Part shown: one piece after another, positions 27,070 to 39,424 of the stretch
Position numbering within the stretch: position 1 is the first letter of the stretch
Layout: each line of letters opens with the position of its first letter
Program-made: the position numbers and the translations under genes
The notes under the pieces: model-generated
What the model saw: only the letters and a program-made list of their open reading frames with translations
The model's database searches: none
Told to the model about the DNA's origin: nothing
Assembly: GCF_023973825.1 (NCBI RefSeq)
Contig: NW_027122931.1
Span: forward strand, 1-54,391
Direction of reading: 5' to 3'
Source: Plasmodium brasilianum
Lineage: Eukaryota; Apicomplexa; Aconoidasida; Haemosporida; Plasmodiidae
Length of the DNA: 54,391 bases

Positions 27070-27620
27070 TATGCTAAATTGAAAAAAATGTTATTGGACA
27101 TACAGGTGAATGGAAATGCAATGAAAAATTCATACAAATATAAATATATAGGACTATATTTCAGTTGTGCTATAAATATTTAGTAAAATATAAAAATATA
27201 TATTACAAAGAAATTAGCATATTTGTATATTACTACTTAACTGAGTAAAATCACAAATACTTTAGAAAAATATGGATTATTTTTAAATGAAAAGGATAAA
27301 AAAATATTTAGCAGTCAAAAATATTTCTAAAACAGAAAAAATATATTTATAATTTATAGTTTAGAAAGATTATAATACATATGGTGAGGTCCATATTCAT
27401 AATTAATTTCACAATATAAATATTATTGTAGGTTTTTAAAATTTTTTGGATTAAATTTTATATGGAAACCTTATCTGTAATTTATAATGTTAAATGTTCA
27501 AATAATTGTGACAGCTACGTGTATATAAAAAGATGCCTTTATATATGTTAAGATAAATGTGTAAATTATCTAAAACTATAAGAATGCAATGATGTTAATT
27601 CTTGTAAAATTTTGACGTTT
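27070..27620 (+). pseudogene. Possible decayed coding remnant, family unidentified
   Basis: The + strand reads IGHTGEWKCNEKFIQI from about 27090, then a series of stop-interrupted segments including YRTIFQLCYKYLVKYKNIYY and IYNVKCSNNCDSYVYIKR then CLYMLR near 27480-27550. Cysteine-containing, non-repetitive codons between scattered stops suggest an old surface-protein exon, but frames are badly broken and AT-rich DNA can produce such pieces by chance. Low confidence. Confidence 0.25.
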
Positions 27621-29018
27621 TCATAATTCTACATTGTAGAAATATTATTTCTTAAAGAAAAAAATAATATAAAAATATATTTTAGTTTATAACAATAACT
27701 TTTTGTGAATATAACAATTTGATAATTATCATTTTTATAGTTACGAATAAAAAACATAAATTCTTGAATATAATATGTTTTGTTGTTAATAATTTGTTTT
27801 AATAATATAATATTTGTTTATATATTTATGTATACATATTAAGATTTCCATTTAAATTTTGTTTCTGACATTATGTATATATAAAGGAATAAATAAAATA
27901 TAACTTATTCATATATATATAACATTAGTAATATTATTAAATCATATATTTAAGTATATTTTATTGTTATTACCTCGTATTTGTTATATATATATTATAT
28001 ACTATATTTATTATTCTTATATGTATATTTATTTCACTTGAATTATACTTAAATTAATCTAATTGAATGTAACATTTGTACAACAATTTTATTTTAATAT
28101 ATTTTTTTTCTTTTTTCTTATTTACAATATTAATTTTCCTTATAAATGTATGTTACTCATTAAAAATGTAAATTAAAAGATTAAATAGTTCCATATAAAC
28201 GTTTTTCATTTACAAATAATGGAATAGATTAAACTTAATTCAATATTGTAATTTTTAAATGTAACGGCAGAAATATGCAGAATCGGTTATCATTAGCTTT
28301 TATAACGCATATTTTTTAATAGATAAGGTAGTATCGTATAAAATAAGCATTTTAGTAAAACTGTAAACATTAAAACATCGCCCTTAAGAAGGAAGTAGTG
28401 CATGTATCATAGTTAGCATATCACAAAATATTGTTTGTATTATTAGTTATTGATGGAATATTATTATTATAACTAATTTTTTATTAAAAATAATTAGTTT
28501 CTCCAAAATACAATGTTTACAAGATTAGAATTACTAATAGGACAGTATCCTTAAAAATAGTAATTATTATAATAATATATAGAGGGATCTCTTATATATA
28601 TATTCTATATATTATCTATAGTAGATAAAACCAATATATAAATATAATATGAAATGCCTTATTTATATTGTATATATTTTTAAATTGATTATTAAAAGAA
28701 TTATTTAATTAGTTCTCTACATTAAAAAATTTATATATTGTAAATATTTATGGATCAATTCTAATTAATTTATTTTCAAAAAAGTTATTACTTTTAGAAT
28801 AGCATTATGACAATATTTATACAATATGTTTTAAAAGTTATTTTAATTTGTATATATGATAAAATTAATTATAGTTATATACTGTTATGTATTTATGAAG
28901 GAATAATAAATATAAATTTTTAAATATATATTACATCTTTTATTAATAGATGCATACTGTATTGTTATTAATTTTTTTTTTTTTTTTTTGAATAAATTAA
29001 AATATTAAAATCTATATA
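27621..29018. other. AT-rich upstream region of the fam gene at 29019
   Basis: No gene is seen. It includes TA-rich runs, a T-run just before the gene (about 28972-28989) and the conserved upstream block at 28590-28640. Confidence 0.5.
28590..28640 (+). promoter_or_regulatory. Conserved upstream block of the fam gene at 29019
   Basis: A TATTCTATATATTATCTATAG-type segment about 380-430 bp before the ATG shares TATATATTATCTATA with the block upstream of the gene at 8248, the other member of the same subtype. Confidence 0.4.
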
Positions 29019-29910
29019 ATGGACAAAAAAATTAAGTTGCTACTTTTTATAAAAATTTATACATTTATACTTTTAACATGGATATACCATTTTGACAGTG
29101 AGCTGGTACGATTATATAATTTAAAGAAATTTATATTATTTATATTTCTAATGTTTTATTTTTATTAGTAATATTTCCTACGTGAATTATTGATCTTTAA
29201 AACAGAAAATATTTATATTTTATTTATTTTAGTGTACGTATAACAAATCTATCGATAAAAATTATAAACATTGTAAAAAATTTTATACAAAAAGTTATCG
29301 AACACTGGCAAAATGTAAACAGAATAATAATTCGAATAACGTATGCTTAAAAGAAATGCTTGAAAATAATGGAGTAAATAATCAAAGAGATATATCTAAT
29401 AATGTAAAATGCAGAGAAGGAAAAAACAAATCATCGAACAGAAGTTTATTAAATAAGGCGCAATACTGTGTGGAAATTATAGATTATAATAATGGAATGT
29501 TTGATGGAAAACATTTCCATTTCGAAAAAAAATGGATAAAAAAAAGAGATTATGACGAATTTGTTGAGAAAAAAAGGAAAATTAGTGATATAGCCTTAAA
29601 AAAAATAAAACTTAGAAGTTACGGTTTTGGTGTTACTATAATTTTTATTTTTTTATTTTTGGGAATAGGATTAGCCGTACTACCAAAATTACCGTTTCTG
29701 CAAGTTATATGGAAGACGATAGAAAAAGCATCATATTTTCAATCTGTTAAAACGGCTATTGAGTTTGTGCAAAAATATGTAAACAATAATCTTTATATAA
29801 TATTATATATGGTACTTATGGTTATATTATCAGTCGCAGTTATAATAGTGATTTATAAGATCTTAAGGAATAATGAGGAATATACAAAGATGTGGTTGAT
29901 TAATGAGTAA
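29019..29910 (+). CDS. fam-l/fam-m type exported membrane protein (FDGKHFHFEKKW subtype), two exons
   Basis: Exons 29019-29105 and 29233-29910 encode 254 residues; the intron is GTACGA...TTATTTTAG (127 bp, phase 0). Exon 1 is MDKKIKLLLFIKIYTFILLT then WIYHFDSEL. Exon 2 begins CTYNKSIDKNYKHCKKFYTK, then SYRTLAKCKQ. Residues 119-129 are FDGKHFHFEKK, followed by WIKKRDYDEFVEKKRKISDI and KIKLRSYGFGVT. Membrane segments lie at about 163-180 and 216-236, and the tail YKILRNNEEYTKMW ends in LINE. It is strongly similar to the product of 8248-9133 from NKAQY through membrane segment 1 and at the tail, and differs in the loop between the two membrane segments. Intact. Role unknown; export is inferred from the family. 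Confidence 0.88.
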
Positions 29911-32900
29911 AATGAATAATATATATTGTATATCTTTTTATAATAAGTCTTTAATATGAAAGAATATCTGTAATAGTTTTTGATATGTACTTACTAAGCA
30001 TATAGATAATTGCTAAAATATTATAAGTACATATGTATATACCTGCTCTCTTTAATTCACAACAAAAAATATGTACTATCTTTATTTTTTGTGAATTTGA
30101 ATGTTTTAATAATGTAGATTTTTATTTTAAATTATTATTATATCTTAATAAAAAATTACTGAGGAATATATATTTTTATATTAAAATACATATCTATGAA
30201 TAATATATTGCTAGGCTTTACGTTCAATATATAGTAGTACTATTTACATAATTGTATAGAAATGTGATAATTTATAATTGTAATAAAATATTCAGGGTTA
30301 TATATTATATGTTGTTATATAAATTTATTATCTTTGCAGGTTTTCAAGAAAATGTATTATTTAAAGTTAATAATAAATGTATCTTAATTGAATTTAATGA
30401 AAGAAAGTGAAAATATTTCGCTTTTTTGATATGTACATGTATAGTTTTTTTACTCAGAGAAAGACTTAATATTTTTTATATAAGTTACGTTTTACATGAA
30501 ATATGTTGAAAATTATTTTAATTGTAATGTACATTTCATAAGAATATTATTTTTTATTAGATCGCATAAATTTTAATCGACAAATATATAATGATATTAT
30601 ATACTCTTAAATAATGGATTAATTATAATTGATTATTAAATTGGGGATATTAAATAATTATAATTAAGTAAAGCGTTATAACGATCTTTAATAATATTAT
30701 TGTACCTAATTATAGTGAAAACCGAATGTGTTATTAATTAATTTAATATTTATGTTATTAAATATTTATATTTAAATAAACTATATATCTTATTTATTTT
30801 TTATATCATTAAAAGATTAAATTATTGGACAATATTTAAGGAGATACTAATAGGTTTTTTGTTGAAATACTATTTTTTTCTTTTGTTCTAAATATTATTT
30901 ATTATTTTTTAAATAAAGCAAATCTATATTTTCATTTTATAATAGGCTTTGTGGCATTATTTTCATATTCCTATAATAATTAAATAATATATCCTGAATA
31001 ATTTAATTAATGGGGTTAGACATATTTGTCTAATAAACAATAATAGAGCCTCAGTTTTTTTAATAATATACGTTAATTTTATAATTTTTTTATAAAATTT
31101 TTATTTTTTTTTAACGAGTTTTTTGATTACATTATTTTAGTATTTGTTCATAATGAGGGTTGTGTACGCTTATTATTATATAGTAAACAACATTATTTGC
31201 TAATACCAATTACAAGAATTATTTAAGTTCTATTAGGTGTATAAGAAGTTTTAGAATGTTCTAAATTATTATTATTTTTTATAAATATATGGAATTATAT
31301 TTTTCCTAATATATATATAAATAAATTAGCTTATTTGTATAGCTATGCTTATATATTTTCTTTAGTTTACCTTTAAATGTGTTTGTTTAATATCTTACTG
31401 AATAATTAATTTCTTATAATGGAATATAAATAATTTTTTTAAATCATTACTAATATTTGCATAAATATTTTATAAGATATTTGTGCATGAACATTACGCA
31501 CTTTATATTTCAATTATGCTATTAAGAATGTAAATGTATTATATTACGCATATTAGAAAAACCGGAAAATTAAAAAATTTTATACGTTAACGATATTGTT
31601 TATGTTTAATTCTTATATATAATATATTGTTACAATTTGTTTTATTTGCATATAGCTAATAATTACAATTTGGAAGCTTTATTATACTGATTAATTGTGG
31701 AAAAGTGTATTTAAATATCCAATGAGGAACTCAATATTATCCAATATATAACAAAATATGGTAGGAAATATATATTTTGATATAGGATTAGAATAAATAT
31801 GTGAATATTATAAATTTATAAAAAGGTATTATATCCTTAAGTTGCAGTGTCATTTTATTATTTTATCTCTTCGACTGATAAAAAGAATATGATCATAATT
31901 TTACGTACACTTTTATTGAATTATTTAATAGAAATTTAATCGTAAATATTGTATTTCATTATTATCTACATAGCTATATATAAGCAAAAGTAGGTTATAC
32001 AAAACTGTAATATATTTAAAAATGGGAAAAGAACTTATTTACTACATAAATGAGTTCCCTTAATATATTGGCCTCATTTTATTAATATAATTAATAAATG
32101 TAACACTTTTTCGTATTAAAGAAATACTCTCTTTTCATTATTTACTATTTATTTATTTTTCTAATAAAAACGCTTAATTCATTAAAGTACTTCTGTTGCA
32201 TATTTATTTATTCTTTTATACCTGTGATTTGTAAATCGTGAAGTGCTAATATGACCATGAAATTTTGTGTAAGTAATATATAAAACCATAATTGTAAGAA
32301 TTATCGCCTATAATGCTTCCTAGAAATTGAAAATATTAGTTACATAAGAAAAGAATTTAGTTTATATTTTAATAATTTATAAAGATAAAGACTACATTAA
32401 AGTATCGTTAACGTATAATTTACTTATCATTTAAAGTATTTAATTCCACCTAAAAATATATATATTTCTTTTATATTTGTTAAAATTATGTTCCAACAAT
32501 AATCCATTACACATCTTATATATAATATTATATTTATGCATCTCTGAATATAATTCTTTTTTTTTCTGTTATCTAAAAACATAATGTAACATTTTTCATG
32601 CTAAGTATATCTAAATATGTGTACTTAAATTAAATATAAACAAAAACGTTACATATTAAAAATGGATTATTCTTTCTTACCATATCTTATTTTTCAACTA
32701 AAAGGGTCACTATAAATATTATATCATATATGATCAAGAGATACATAGATTTTGGTAGATACATTAAATTTGTTTATTTACTGAATGTGTTGCCTTATTA
32801 ATATATCTTATTATACTTTAATAATTATATATATAATTTTATCTTCAATAGTTCACAAATGGTTTTAAACGTATTTCAGCAATATAAAAATAATTATGCA

Positions 32901-35000
32901 AAAAAAGAAAATATACTTATAATATTTCACTGGAACTTCCATATAAAAGATACTAGATGAAATGAAGAAAATTTATTAACTTATATATTAATTTGTTGAA
33001 TATTATTTATTCAAGAAAAAAATATATAAATTATAAATTATTAAAAGTATAATTTGTAAAATTCAAATTACGAGTATTCCTGTGAGAAAAAATAGATAAT
33101 CTTATATAATATGAAAAAAATAATAAATATTTGTTTAATGAAAATAAGTAACTCACAAAATAATCAAAATATATTATTAACATTACGTGTTTTTCACTGT
33201 AATGTTATTAGTTATTTCTGAACATTATCATAAATAAAAAAAATAATACTCTTACTTGATACAATGGCTAACGCCTCCGTTTAAATATAATACATAATAT
33301 AAATGAAAATTATATCATAAAATCCTTTAAATAAGTATATATTATATTTTTTTAATCACGTAATAATTATATATTAAATATTTATTTATTTATTCAAAGT
33401 ATTTTTATTAAGAAAATATGAATTTATACGTATTTATAATTTGTTACGGATAAATGATAAAAATATGAACAAAATAAAACATTATATTATTGAGAAAAAA
33501 CAAAACGAATGAGAATAAATAAAAAATACAGTAATAAAAAGAAGATACAAAATATTTTTTTTCTGTTATTTATAATACAGAATTAAAAGAAAAATCTTAT
33601 ACATATATATATATTTATGATTTTTAATTATTTTTGATATGTAATATGTTTGTAATAGCATGATAACCGATTTTTGCTTAAACTAAAATATTTGGTACAT
33701 CAATATTTTTAAAATTTATTATATCAAACACATATATCAAGAAAGATGAGATAATATTCTATAATATTTTATTAAATTATTTATGCATTAACTTATATTG
33801 TAATTAATTTACTATTAGTAATAAGAAAAAGCCTAGTATATATTAAAGAAGAACTATAAAGCAAGCAACATAATAATATTATTTTTTAACAATATTTTCT
33901 TATATATGAAAAATTAAATAAATATTATGAATTTATTTTCCAAATTTAATATATAATATTGAGTTATATAAATTCCTTTTCATTGAAATTAGAAATATGT
34001 TCATTATAGTAGGTATAAGAATATAATTTTATTTATCTTTTTAAGAAGTTAACATTTTTGAGCCTTTCATAAAAAAATATTTTATTAAAAATAATTAATT
34101 TCTTTGTTTATTTATATGTAATTGCATGGATGTATAGAGAAAATTATAATATGGAAATTGTGTCATGCAAAAAAAAAAAAATTAAATTTTGACTTATATA
34201 ATTTATGTGGCGTCAGATGAAACCAATCATTTTTAATACTATTATATAATATTCATAAATAGTATTAGTATTATAACTAATATAAATAGATCATTAGGAA
34301 TATTTGTGGGAACATTTAAAATGATGTATTTGCCATGACATATTAGTATTTTTTGTTAAAATTATCTATCATTTATCTATTTTTGACCTTTGTAATATGA
34401 ATTTTTTAAGTATGCTAATACTTATATTTATTATTATATATTTAACAATATGGAAAAGGTTATTTCTGTAGATGAATTACTTTAGTCATATTGTTTGAAT
34501 AATCATCTCAATAATAATAAAATTTCATAATTTTATTGTGTATCCATAATAAGCCTTATATATATATATAAAAGTACAAAAGTGCTTAAAAGATATATGT
34601 CATTATGCATTACAATTTTATCTTTGTATAATTACCATGATATTTTCTAATAATGTAAATATGATAATAATTATTGGCTGTATATATATAGTAAAGCTTC
34701 TTCATACTGTATCTCCATTTGTTATTATTTACTGTTATATTTTTTGAATGTTAAACTTGCGTTTTATTAAAAATGTAAACGTAATAAAAATCATACAATT
34801 TCAATTTATAGTAAGAAAGAAATTAGTAATTATTGTCCTATAAGAAATATATTAATGGATATAAATATTCATATAGAAAAAGCACAAAATTTACTATATG
34901 GAAATATTATGTCATTTTTTATATAGAAAAACTTTTATATGTATAGTTTTAATTATATCAGCTTGTAGATACATATTAAAGTTTAAAGGAAATTTTAGAA
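29911..35000. other. Long AT-rich gene-poor region
   Basis: The 3' flank block at 30338-30455 resembles 15003-15125. The remaining roughly 4.5 kb is AT-rich with homopolymers and short TA repeats (for example 34559-34570). I see no exon with a family motif and no RNA gene. The open frame at 34898-35095 overlaps the PIR first exon in another frame and is not a gene. Confidence 0.5.
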
Positions 35001-36883
35001 ATGGAAGAAAAAGATTATGTATGTTTTTATTTTTCATAGAATATATAATTTATTTTCTCTCATTTACATACCATTTTTCATATAGAAAAATATAAGTAAA
35101 TTTATTCTTTATAAGAAATGTATAATTATTTATATACTTCATTTTATTTATTCAATTTTCAGGAGGAAATTTTAAAAAAACTACCTTCAAATGAGATATA
35201 TAAAGAATTTAAATCTGAAATAAATAAAGAAGATAACAAAATTAATTGTGATATATTTAATTCAGTAAAAGGGGAATACAAAGATAATTGTGTTAAACTT
35301 TGTAAAAATGTTGTAAAAAATTTTAAATAATTATATGAAAAGAGCAAATTAGAAAACTACACTGACATTTGTGAACATTATAAATACTGGATATATGAAG
35401 AAATAGGGAAATTATTTGAAAGTAATCCTCCCAATGAAGATGTTAAAACTGTTATCAAGGCATTTCTAAATTTACAATCCTTACTTACTACAACTTACGG
35501 AATATATAATTGCAAATATCATTTTGTTGACAAAAACTTAAATGAATTGAATGAAAAAAAAGAAGAGAAATATTTGCATGATTATTTTGCAAATTATAAA
35601 AGAATTAAAAGTAAAGATATTTGTAATAATATACAGATTATTAAATACCAAAAATACATCAGTTATATTAATAAACTATATGAAAAAAAGAAGGAGAAAT
35701 GTTGTAAGTCAGGAATATTAGCTTGTCCACATTATTTTTTCAACTGTGGTGATGAATTTAATCCAGAGAAAATATTATCTCTATTAATATCTCAAAATGG
35801 TCATAGCTGTAATGGACTAGAACTTTTTACGGAAACTAAAATCGTTGATAAAAAATTAGATACTGACGATTTTGGAAAAGGTTTTCTGGACTCAATTCTT
35901 CTTACAGATTGTCCTATTAAAGATAATAGTCCACGTTTACGGTGTGGTTTCATTCGAGTATCCTCTTTGAGATCTAGAAATGAAAATGCAGTTGAACACA
36001 ATGGACAACAAACAAATTCATGGAGTTCATATTCAGGAACGCGTATGAGAAAAGCCAATGCAGATTTATCAGAAGTTCTAGGTGAAAAAACTAGTAAGGA
36101 ATTTGCTCATAAGTCAGAAGAAAAAAATAAAATGTTATTAGATGGAAATATAGATAATGGATTTCGGTGGAAATATAAAAAGGGAGGATTACGTTGTTTG
36201 CCTAACATATCAGAAGATGATAAATACGGATTGTGCGAATATATGGATGAATTGGTTAAAAATGGTATTTTTATAAAAACAAAGGATTCTGATGGACACA
36301 TATTTAAGAAGACGAACTCTTGGACCTCAGAAGAATTAAGAAAATTAACGGAAATAAAACAAAAATGGAAATCAAAAATTGTTATGAGATTAGCATTAGA
36401 ACAATTAAGAAATATACACGTTTTAAAGACTAAACAGACACAGGATTCTGATATGAAGGGTTCACTTGTCAAAACACTTTCCGGAGCAGATTCAGGATCT
36501 AATATATTACGGAATACTTTTGTCCGTATTTCTATTGTAGTTGCTTTAGTAATGGGAATAATTTTTGTTTTTTTTCTTTATTTTAAGGTAAAGACAAAAA
36601 AAAAAAATGATTACCATTAATACATTATAAGTCACCATTTATAATACACTTTTGTTAAAATTTTATTATTTTGAAATAATTAAATTTTATACGTTTTACA
36701 TTTTGATGTGTTTATTAGTTTACTCCATTTGGATCATGCTTAGGTAAAATCAAAAAAAGGAAAAAAAAATATAGGACTAACTTCACTGTATTAAATACGG
36801 AAAGATTACAAAAGAGATTCATAAAACGTACTTATAGGAATTCTAACAGGAGAAGATTCAGTGTAGTAAATGTAGAACGATGA
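35001..36883 (+). pseudogene. PIR family gene, three exons, with a single in-frame stop codon
   Basis: Exon 1 is 35001-35018 (MEEKDY), followed by intron GTATGT...TTTTCAG (144 bp). Exon 2 is 35163-36587, then intron GTAAAG...TTATTAG (131 bp), and exon 3 is 36719-36883; both junctions are phase 0. Exon 2 starts EEILKKLPSNEIYKEFKSEI and carries spaced cysteines typical of PIR ectodomains (CDIF, CVKLCKN, CEHYKYW, CKYHF, CNNIQ, KCCKSGILACPHYFFNC). It ends in a membrane segment (VRISIVVALVMGIIFVFFLY). Exon 3 reads FTPFGSCLGKIKKRKKKYRT, the classic TPFGS cytoplasmic motif, then an Arg-rich tail ending NVER. The one defect is TAA at 35328-35330 (codon 62); the same frame is open for about 1.25 kb after it. 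It is therefore either a very young pseudogene, a read-through gene or a base error. Known role of the family: variant surface or exported proteins. Confidence 0.85.
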
Positions 36884-38468
36884 ACATCGTATCAATAGTG
36901 TTATATAGACTATCAAATGATCTAGTTTACAGATATTAAAAAGCATACAAAATTCAAATAAATATACATTTCTATTAACTATCCGTAATTAAAAAGAACA
37001 AGAAAAAAAATGGCATAATTAAAATATATATATTCTTGTTTTCCACTTTTTATATTTGTTTGTATGTACTTTTTTTTATATTTTGTAGTAATATTATTAA
37101 TTGAATTCTTTTATAACACTTTGTTTTTTATTAAATTTGTTTTTTTCTAAATAATTATAATTTTAGCGAATGATATTATTATTTTTTACATGTGAAATAA
37201 TATATTCAACTTTGATGATTAGTACGAAATTAGGATTCTAATAAAGTACGAATTTAGAGTGAATATTTGTAAAATATTTTTATTTATACTAAAAAATGGT
37301 CTAATAAATAGATTTTATGATTTATTAAAGCTTTATATATAACAAATATGTTATAGTTATATATAATATAAAAATAAATTTTTATTTATAGCTATAATGA
37401 ATGAATTGAGAAGACATAAATTAGCAGATAATATAGTATCCCTATGAATTCCCCCTCATGTAATCTTGCTTTAAACCAGAATAAAATATTTTTTAGATTA
37501 TTTGTTTTTTATAATAAAGGATAAATAGAAAATTAAGATTATATATTATATTATTATCCATGTACAAACTCTTTACATTCCTAATAATATTTATATATTC
37601 TTATTGTATCTTATTTTTTTGTGTAACCTAATATGGAATCTGACGCACTGAGCTTTTATCTATATAAGTTGTAGTTAATGAATATTTTGTACTTTATACT
37701 AGACAAGAATTGTATTTAAAATATACATAATTAAATTTGAATATTAAAGATATTAATAAAAGGTTTTATTAATATAATATATATTAATTATAAGAAGAAT
37801 ATATTATAAGTATAGATGACTAAAACTAATAATAAACGTCATTAATAAAAATGTTAATACAATTATTTACATCAAAAAAAAAAAAAAAAAACAGTATATA
37901 GTAATACGTTTTATGCACGAAAATTAAATTATGATTCATTTCAAAATTTTATATCGCTATTATTAGTTGACATAATTATAAATAAAATTTTAGTTGAAGT
38001 TCCGCTAGTGTTTACATAACAACATTATTATTATTCAAACATTCAATATTTAAAAAAGAAATCTTATTGATATCATTATAGAATATATATAAATTATATA
38101 AAGATTAATCATTTTTGCTTTTTGCATAAGTATATGCTATTAAATTATTTAAAAATATTTATGTATATTTTACATCATCCGATTTTTATCTGTTTGTAAA
38201 ATTTTTATTTTTGTGAATTTATTTTAATTAAAAAATTACTGACACAATTTTCCTAATAAAAAATTCAAATACTACTTAAAAAAAGAATAATTTAATTAAA
38301 TATTTTTTAATTTTAAATATTCATAAGACTTTATAAATATAAATTTATTTTATTGTTAAAATTGAATAAAAATGTAGTTTATTTATTTTCTATATAATAG
38401 GAATTAAATTACAACATACAGAATAATATTTAATACGTTATGAAAAAAAAAAAATAGAAAATTTTTAT
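36884..38468. other. AT-rich intergenic region between the PIR gene and the palindrome
   Basis: No gene is recognised. An A-run lies at about 37874-37891. The boundary of the inverted repeat at 38469 is set by the window end, so the true repeat may extend further to the left. Confidence 0.5.
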
Positions 38469-39017
38469 TTTTATTTTATAAGAGTAAAATATTTAAACCA
38501 ATAGATTAATAATATATAACTTATTTTTTGCTATTTATTCTATTAATATTTCTCCTTAAGATATAATTTATTAAAAAAAAAAATGAATTTATGCATACAT
38601 AAAAATTTTCATTTAGAAATAAAAGCATAAATTATATATATTTTAAAATTATCAATTTCAAAGCATATATTATAAAAATAAAAAATCAATATTTATTTAC
38701 TATTAAAATATATATTTTTTTATTAATATGTTGAAAATTTTATTTTTTTAATGTAATATAAACTATGAAAAAATTAATAGGATTGCATAGAAAATAATTC
38801 AATGAATTAAATGATATAGCACAAAAATTAGTACTTATATATTATTTTTTTTTTGTTAGTATTTTCACTATTACTATATTGTAGTAATTAGTATTTTATT
38901 AGCAATAAGCAATTTTTGCATAATATTATGTTTATAAAATTATAATTATTATATGCGAAATATTAGTAAGATATTTTATTATTATCTTTATAAATAAGGT
39001 GAAAAGTTTTATATATT

Positions 39018-39058
39018 GTGTATGTTCTATATTCTATATAAACTTAATATTTAGAAAT
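39018..39058 (+). promoter_or_regulatory. Conserved upstream block of the fam-related gene at 39425
   Basis: A GTTCTATATTCTATATAAAC segment, then TATTTAGAAAT at 39048-39058, lies about 367 bp before the ATG. The same order and spacing occur upstream of the genes at 8248 and 13584. Its mirror copy lies at 53802-53842. Confidence 0.45.
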
Positions 39059-39424
39059 ATTCATATGCCATTTTTTTTTTTTTTTTTTTTAAAGGAATAA
39101 AAAATAAAATTATTTACATGTACTAATATATAGAATAATTAATTTATATATATTGGATAATTATTAATTAGTCCATAATACATTATGTTAATGAAAGTTA
39201 TTGTTTTTATAAATTACATTAAGATAATTATTTTATAATAAAGTTTTTGGGGTATATTCCATTTTTTATATAGTAAAATGAATTATAGTTAAGTACATAT
39301 TATTAAGTATCTATGAAAAGATATTAAAAGAGCTTATTATAATGTCTTTTGCAACTAGCAAAATACAGTTTTATTATTAATTTTTTTTTTAACTGAATAT
39401 ATTACACTATTAGTATTTTGTATC

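Noticed and set aside
33267..33281. GC-rich spot GGCTAACGCCTCCG considered as part of an RNA gene
   Set aside because: No tRNA-like arms or conserved boxes around it; the surrounding sequence is ordinary AT-rich DNA.
35801..36058. 85-codon minus-strand open frame
   Set aside because: It lies antisense within exon 2 of the PIR gene, which has splice signals and family motifs; the minus frame is a shadow.
36107..36472. 121-codon minus-strand open frame
   Set aside because: Antisense shadow of the PIR exon 2, with no family motif.
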